DNA of 7,761 nt. Origin: Thermoleophilia bacterium. Its GTDB lineage: Bacteria > Actinomycetota > Thermoleophilia > RBG-16-64-13. The stretch lies in contig JAFGIH010000747.1 of NCBI GenBank assembly GCA_016929985.1, forward strand, positions 1 through 7,761, in the 5' to 3' direction. Below the pieces are notes generated by a model. It was not told the origin of the DNA and made no database searches. It worked only from the letters and a program-made list of their open reading frames with translations. The stretch's first letter is position 1. Every line of letters starts with the position of its first letter. Made by a program: the position numbers and the translations under genes. Shown here piece after piece: positions 7,038 to 7,761 of the stretch.

Positions 7038-7421
7038 CTACAGGTCCGCGAGCCCGGCGGCGCGGAGAGATTCCTCTTCGGCCCGGTGCTCTTCGAGTAA
7101 GGCCTCGCGAATCAGCGCGCAGGCCTGCATGAACTTGGGATTGGTGATGGAGTAGTAGACCGTCTGTCCCTCCTTGCGCGCCCGCACGCACGAACGCTGA
7201 CGGAGGACCCGGAGGTGCTGCGACACGTTGTGCACAGAAATGCCGAGCTCGGCAGCCAACTCGCCGACGCATTTCTCCCCATCCTTGAGAGCGTAGATGA
7301 TGGCCACGCGATGCTCGTTCGCCAAAGCTTGGCACATCTCTGCGTGAAGCACGAACAGCGGGCGCATATCGCCCGGCATGGACGATGGAGCATCGATCCC
7401 GCTTTTATCCTTTATTTGCAT
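7038..7421 (-). CDS. ArsR/SmtB-family transcriptional repressor
   Basis: This 127-residue winged-helix regulator is typical of ArsR/SmtB repressors. It contains CQALANEHRVAIIYALKDGEK, the helix-turn-helix VGELAAELGISVHNVSQHLR (52-71), and a beta wing (RARKEGQTVYYSI). The C-terminal helix ends in a charged tail. Cysteines are C30, C51, C78 and C101. C51 sits where the first cysteine of the ArsR ELCVCDL metal box lies, but the second is absent. The helix-2 cysteine of SqrR/BigR-type persulfide sensors is a tyrosine (Y43) here. The sensed signal is therefore open. The ATG at 7421 lies at or next to the predicted transcription start, with no Shine-Dalgarno, so leaderless translation is likely. 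M15 and M19 are alternative starts, but neither has a clear ribosome binding site. As first gene of the operon it probably controls its own promoter. Confidence 0.9.
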   Translation of the reverse strand: MQIKDKSGIDAPSSMPGDMRPLFVLHAEMCQALANEHRVAIIYALKDGEKCVGELAAELGISVHNVSQHLRVLRQRSCVRARKEGQTVYYSITNPKFMQACALIREALLEEHRAEEESLRAAGLADL

Positions 7422-7438
7422 GAATACTTATATACATG
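7419..7438. promoter_or_regulatory. Operator-like inverted repeat over the -10 box and arsR start codon
   Basis: The arms CATGAATA (7419-7426) and TATACATG (7431-7438) are inverted repeats matching at seven of eight positions around a 4-base centre. AT-rich dyads of this size are usual ArsR-family operators. The site covers the -10 element and extends into the ATG, so a bound dimer would block RNA polymerase. Autorepression by the adjacent ArsR protein is the natural reading but is inferred. Confidence 0.6.
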
Positions 7439-7457
7439 ATGCATATCGGCAAGTCAA
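7429..7457 (-). promoter_or_regulatory. Sigma70-type promoter for the arsR-tusA-hdr operon
   Basis: On the minus strand, TTGACT (7457-7452) is separated by exactly 17 bases from TATATA (7434-7429). This is near-consensus for a housekeeping promoter and stands out as an AT-rich patch in GC-rich DNA. Counting seven bases on from the -10 box puts the start of transcription at 7422 or 7421, the latter being the A of the arsR ATG. No comparable promoter was seen in the short gaps further along the operon, though I did not search inside the coding regions. The assignment rests on sequence pattern alone. Confidence 0.72.
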
Positions 7458-7490
7458 GAGATCGCTGCCAGGTCGAACGGAGAACGAATC

Positions 7491-7761
7491 TCACGCAGGC
7501 AAGACCGGCCTCGCGGCATCGTGGAGCGCACGAAGGTTCCTGCCCAGGATGGCTGAGTCGTTGCCCAAATCGATGCGTTCGAGCTTGATCCGCAGGCCGG
7601 CCGGCAGACAGTCAGGGGTGCGACCCTCGAGAATGATCGTGGTCTCATCCCTGTCGAACTCGGCCACTACGGCCTTCAACCGCAAGAAGCTCCTGTTGGC
7701 CGGGCATATCTCCTGGCAGCGCATGCAGCCCAGCAGGCTGTTGTGGTCTTGAGGATCTACC
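7491..7761 (-). CDS. QueG-like double-cluster iron-sulfur protein, C-terminal fragment
   Basis: This is the last 89 residues or so of a gene that enters from the right edge. The fragment reads VDPQDHNSLLGCMRCQEICP and onward, with a CxxCxxxCP motif of the kind found in the 4Fe-4S double-cluster domain of epoxyqueuosine reductase (QueG) homologues. After the motif there are about 60 residues with no recognisable signature (for example AVVAEFDRDETTIILEG and LGRNLRALHDAARP). In anaerobes many such proteins are QueG relatives of unknown reaction rather than true tRNA-modifying enzymes. The stop is TGA at 7493-7491, 69 bp before arsR. It has the same orientation but lies upstream of the operon promoter, so it is probably a separate transcription unit. 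The catalytic N-terminal part is not visible, and the function is left open. Confidence 0.62.
   Translation of the reverse strand, partial: VDPQDHNSLLGCMRCQEICPANRSFLRLKAVVAEFDRDETTIILEGRTPDCLPAGLRIKLERIDLGNDSAILGRNLRALHDAARPVLPA

Noticed and set aside
7456..7490. Possible terminator hairpin after the QueG-like gene (GAGAT/ATCTC)
   Set aside because: Only five base pairs with a loop of more than 20 bases and no T-run after it, so it is not convincing as an intrinsic terminator.
7378..7752. Plus-strand frame of 124 codons over the arsR promoter
   Set aside because: It would cross the promoter, the operator and the antisense of the QueG-like fragment. It has no family resemblance.
1..7761. 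CRISPR array, insertion sequence, tRNA or rRNA
   Set aside because: No regularly spaced repeats, terminal inverted repeats, transposase motifs or tRNA-like folds were seen. Coding sequence fills almost the entire window.

Overview
The window is GC-rich bacterial DNA (about 60% G+C by eye). It is packed with co-oriented genes, all on the minus strand, so transcription runs from high to low coordinates. The content points to an obligate anaerobe with a sulfur- or thiol-linked redox metabolism: many ferredoxin-type cysteine clusters, a full set of heterodisulfide reductase (Hdr) subunits and sulfur-carrier proteins. The phylum cannot be fixed from this sequence. High G+C, GTG and TTG starts and an apparently leaderless promoter would suit an anaerobic actinobacterial lineage, but Chloroflexota or Firmicutes are not excluded.

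Layout in transcription order. (1) 7761-7491: the 3' end of a QueG-like double-cluster Fe-S protein. (2) 7490-7422: a short AT-rich intergenic region with a strong promoter and an operator-like dyad. (3) 7421-7038: an ArsR/SmtB-type repressor. (4) 7007-6732: a TusA/SirA-family sulfur carrier. (5) 6714-6256: an MvhD/FlpD-like subunit with rearranged cysteines. (6) 6259-3497: a 920-residue HdrA-like flavoprotein with a complete GltD/NfnB-like NAD(P)H module nested inside it. (7) 3500-1686: a second, full-length HdrA. (8) 1698-1414: a 94-residue winged-helix protein. (9) 1417-1094: HdrC. (10) 1083-85: HdrB with only one intact CCG cysteine motif. (11) 59-1: the start of a DsrE-family protein that runs off the window. 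Genes 3-11 have gaps of 30 bp or less, and four junctions overlap, so they read as one operon driven from the promoter at about 7457-7429.

Working model (inference). HdrA, HdrB, HdrC, the MvhD-like protein and the HdrA-GltD fusion form a cytoplasmic multi-flavin, multi-cluster complex. It would take electrons from or give them to NAD(P)H through the built-in GltD module, rather than through a separate hydrogenase or FlxABCD partner. It would act on a disulfide or persulfide at the HdrB end. TusA at the front and the DsrE-family protein at the back suggest that the substrate is protein-bound sulfur, as in sulfur-oxidation sHdr loci, but the subunits here are of the classic HdrABC/MvhD kind. 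The ArsR protein probably autoregulates the operon in response to a sulfur, redox or metal signal. There are no RNA genes, mobile elements or CRISPR arrays, and no gene-free stretch exceeds 300 bases.
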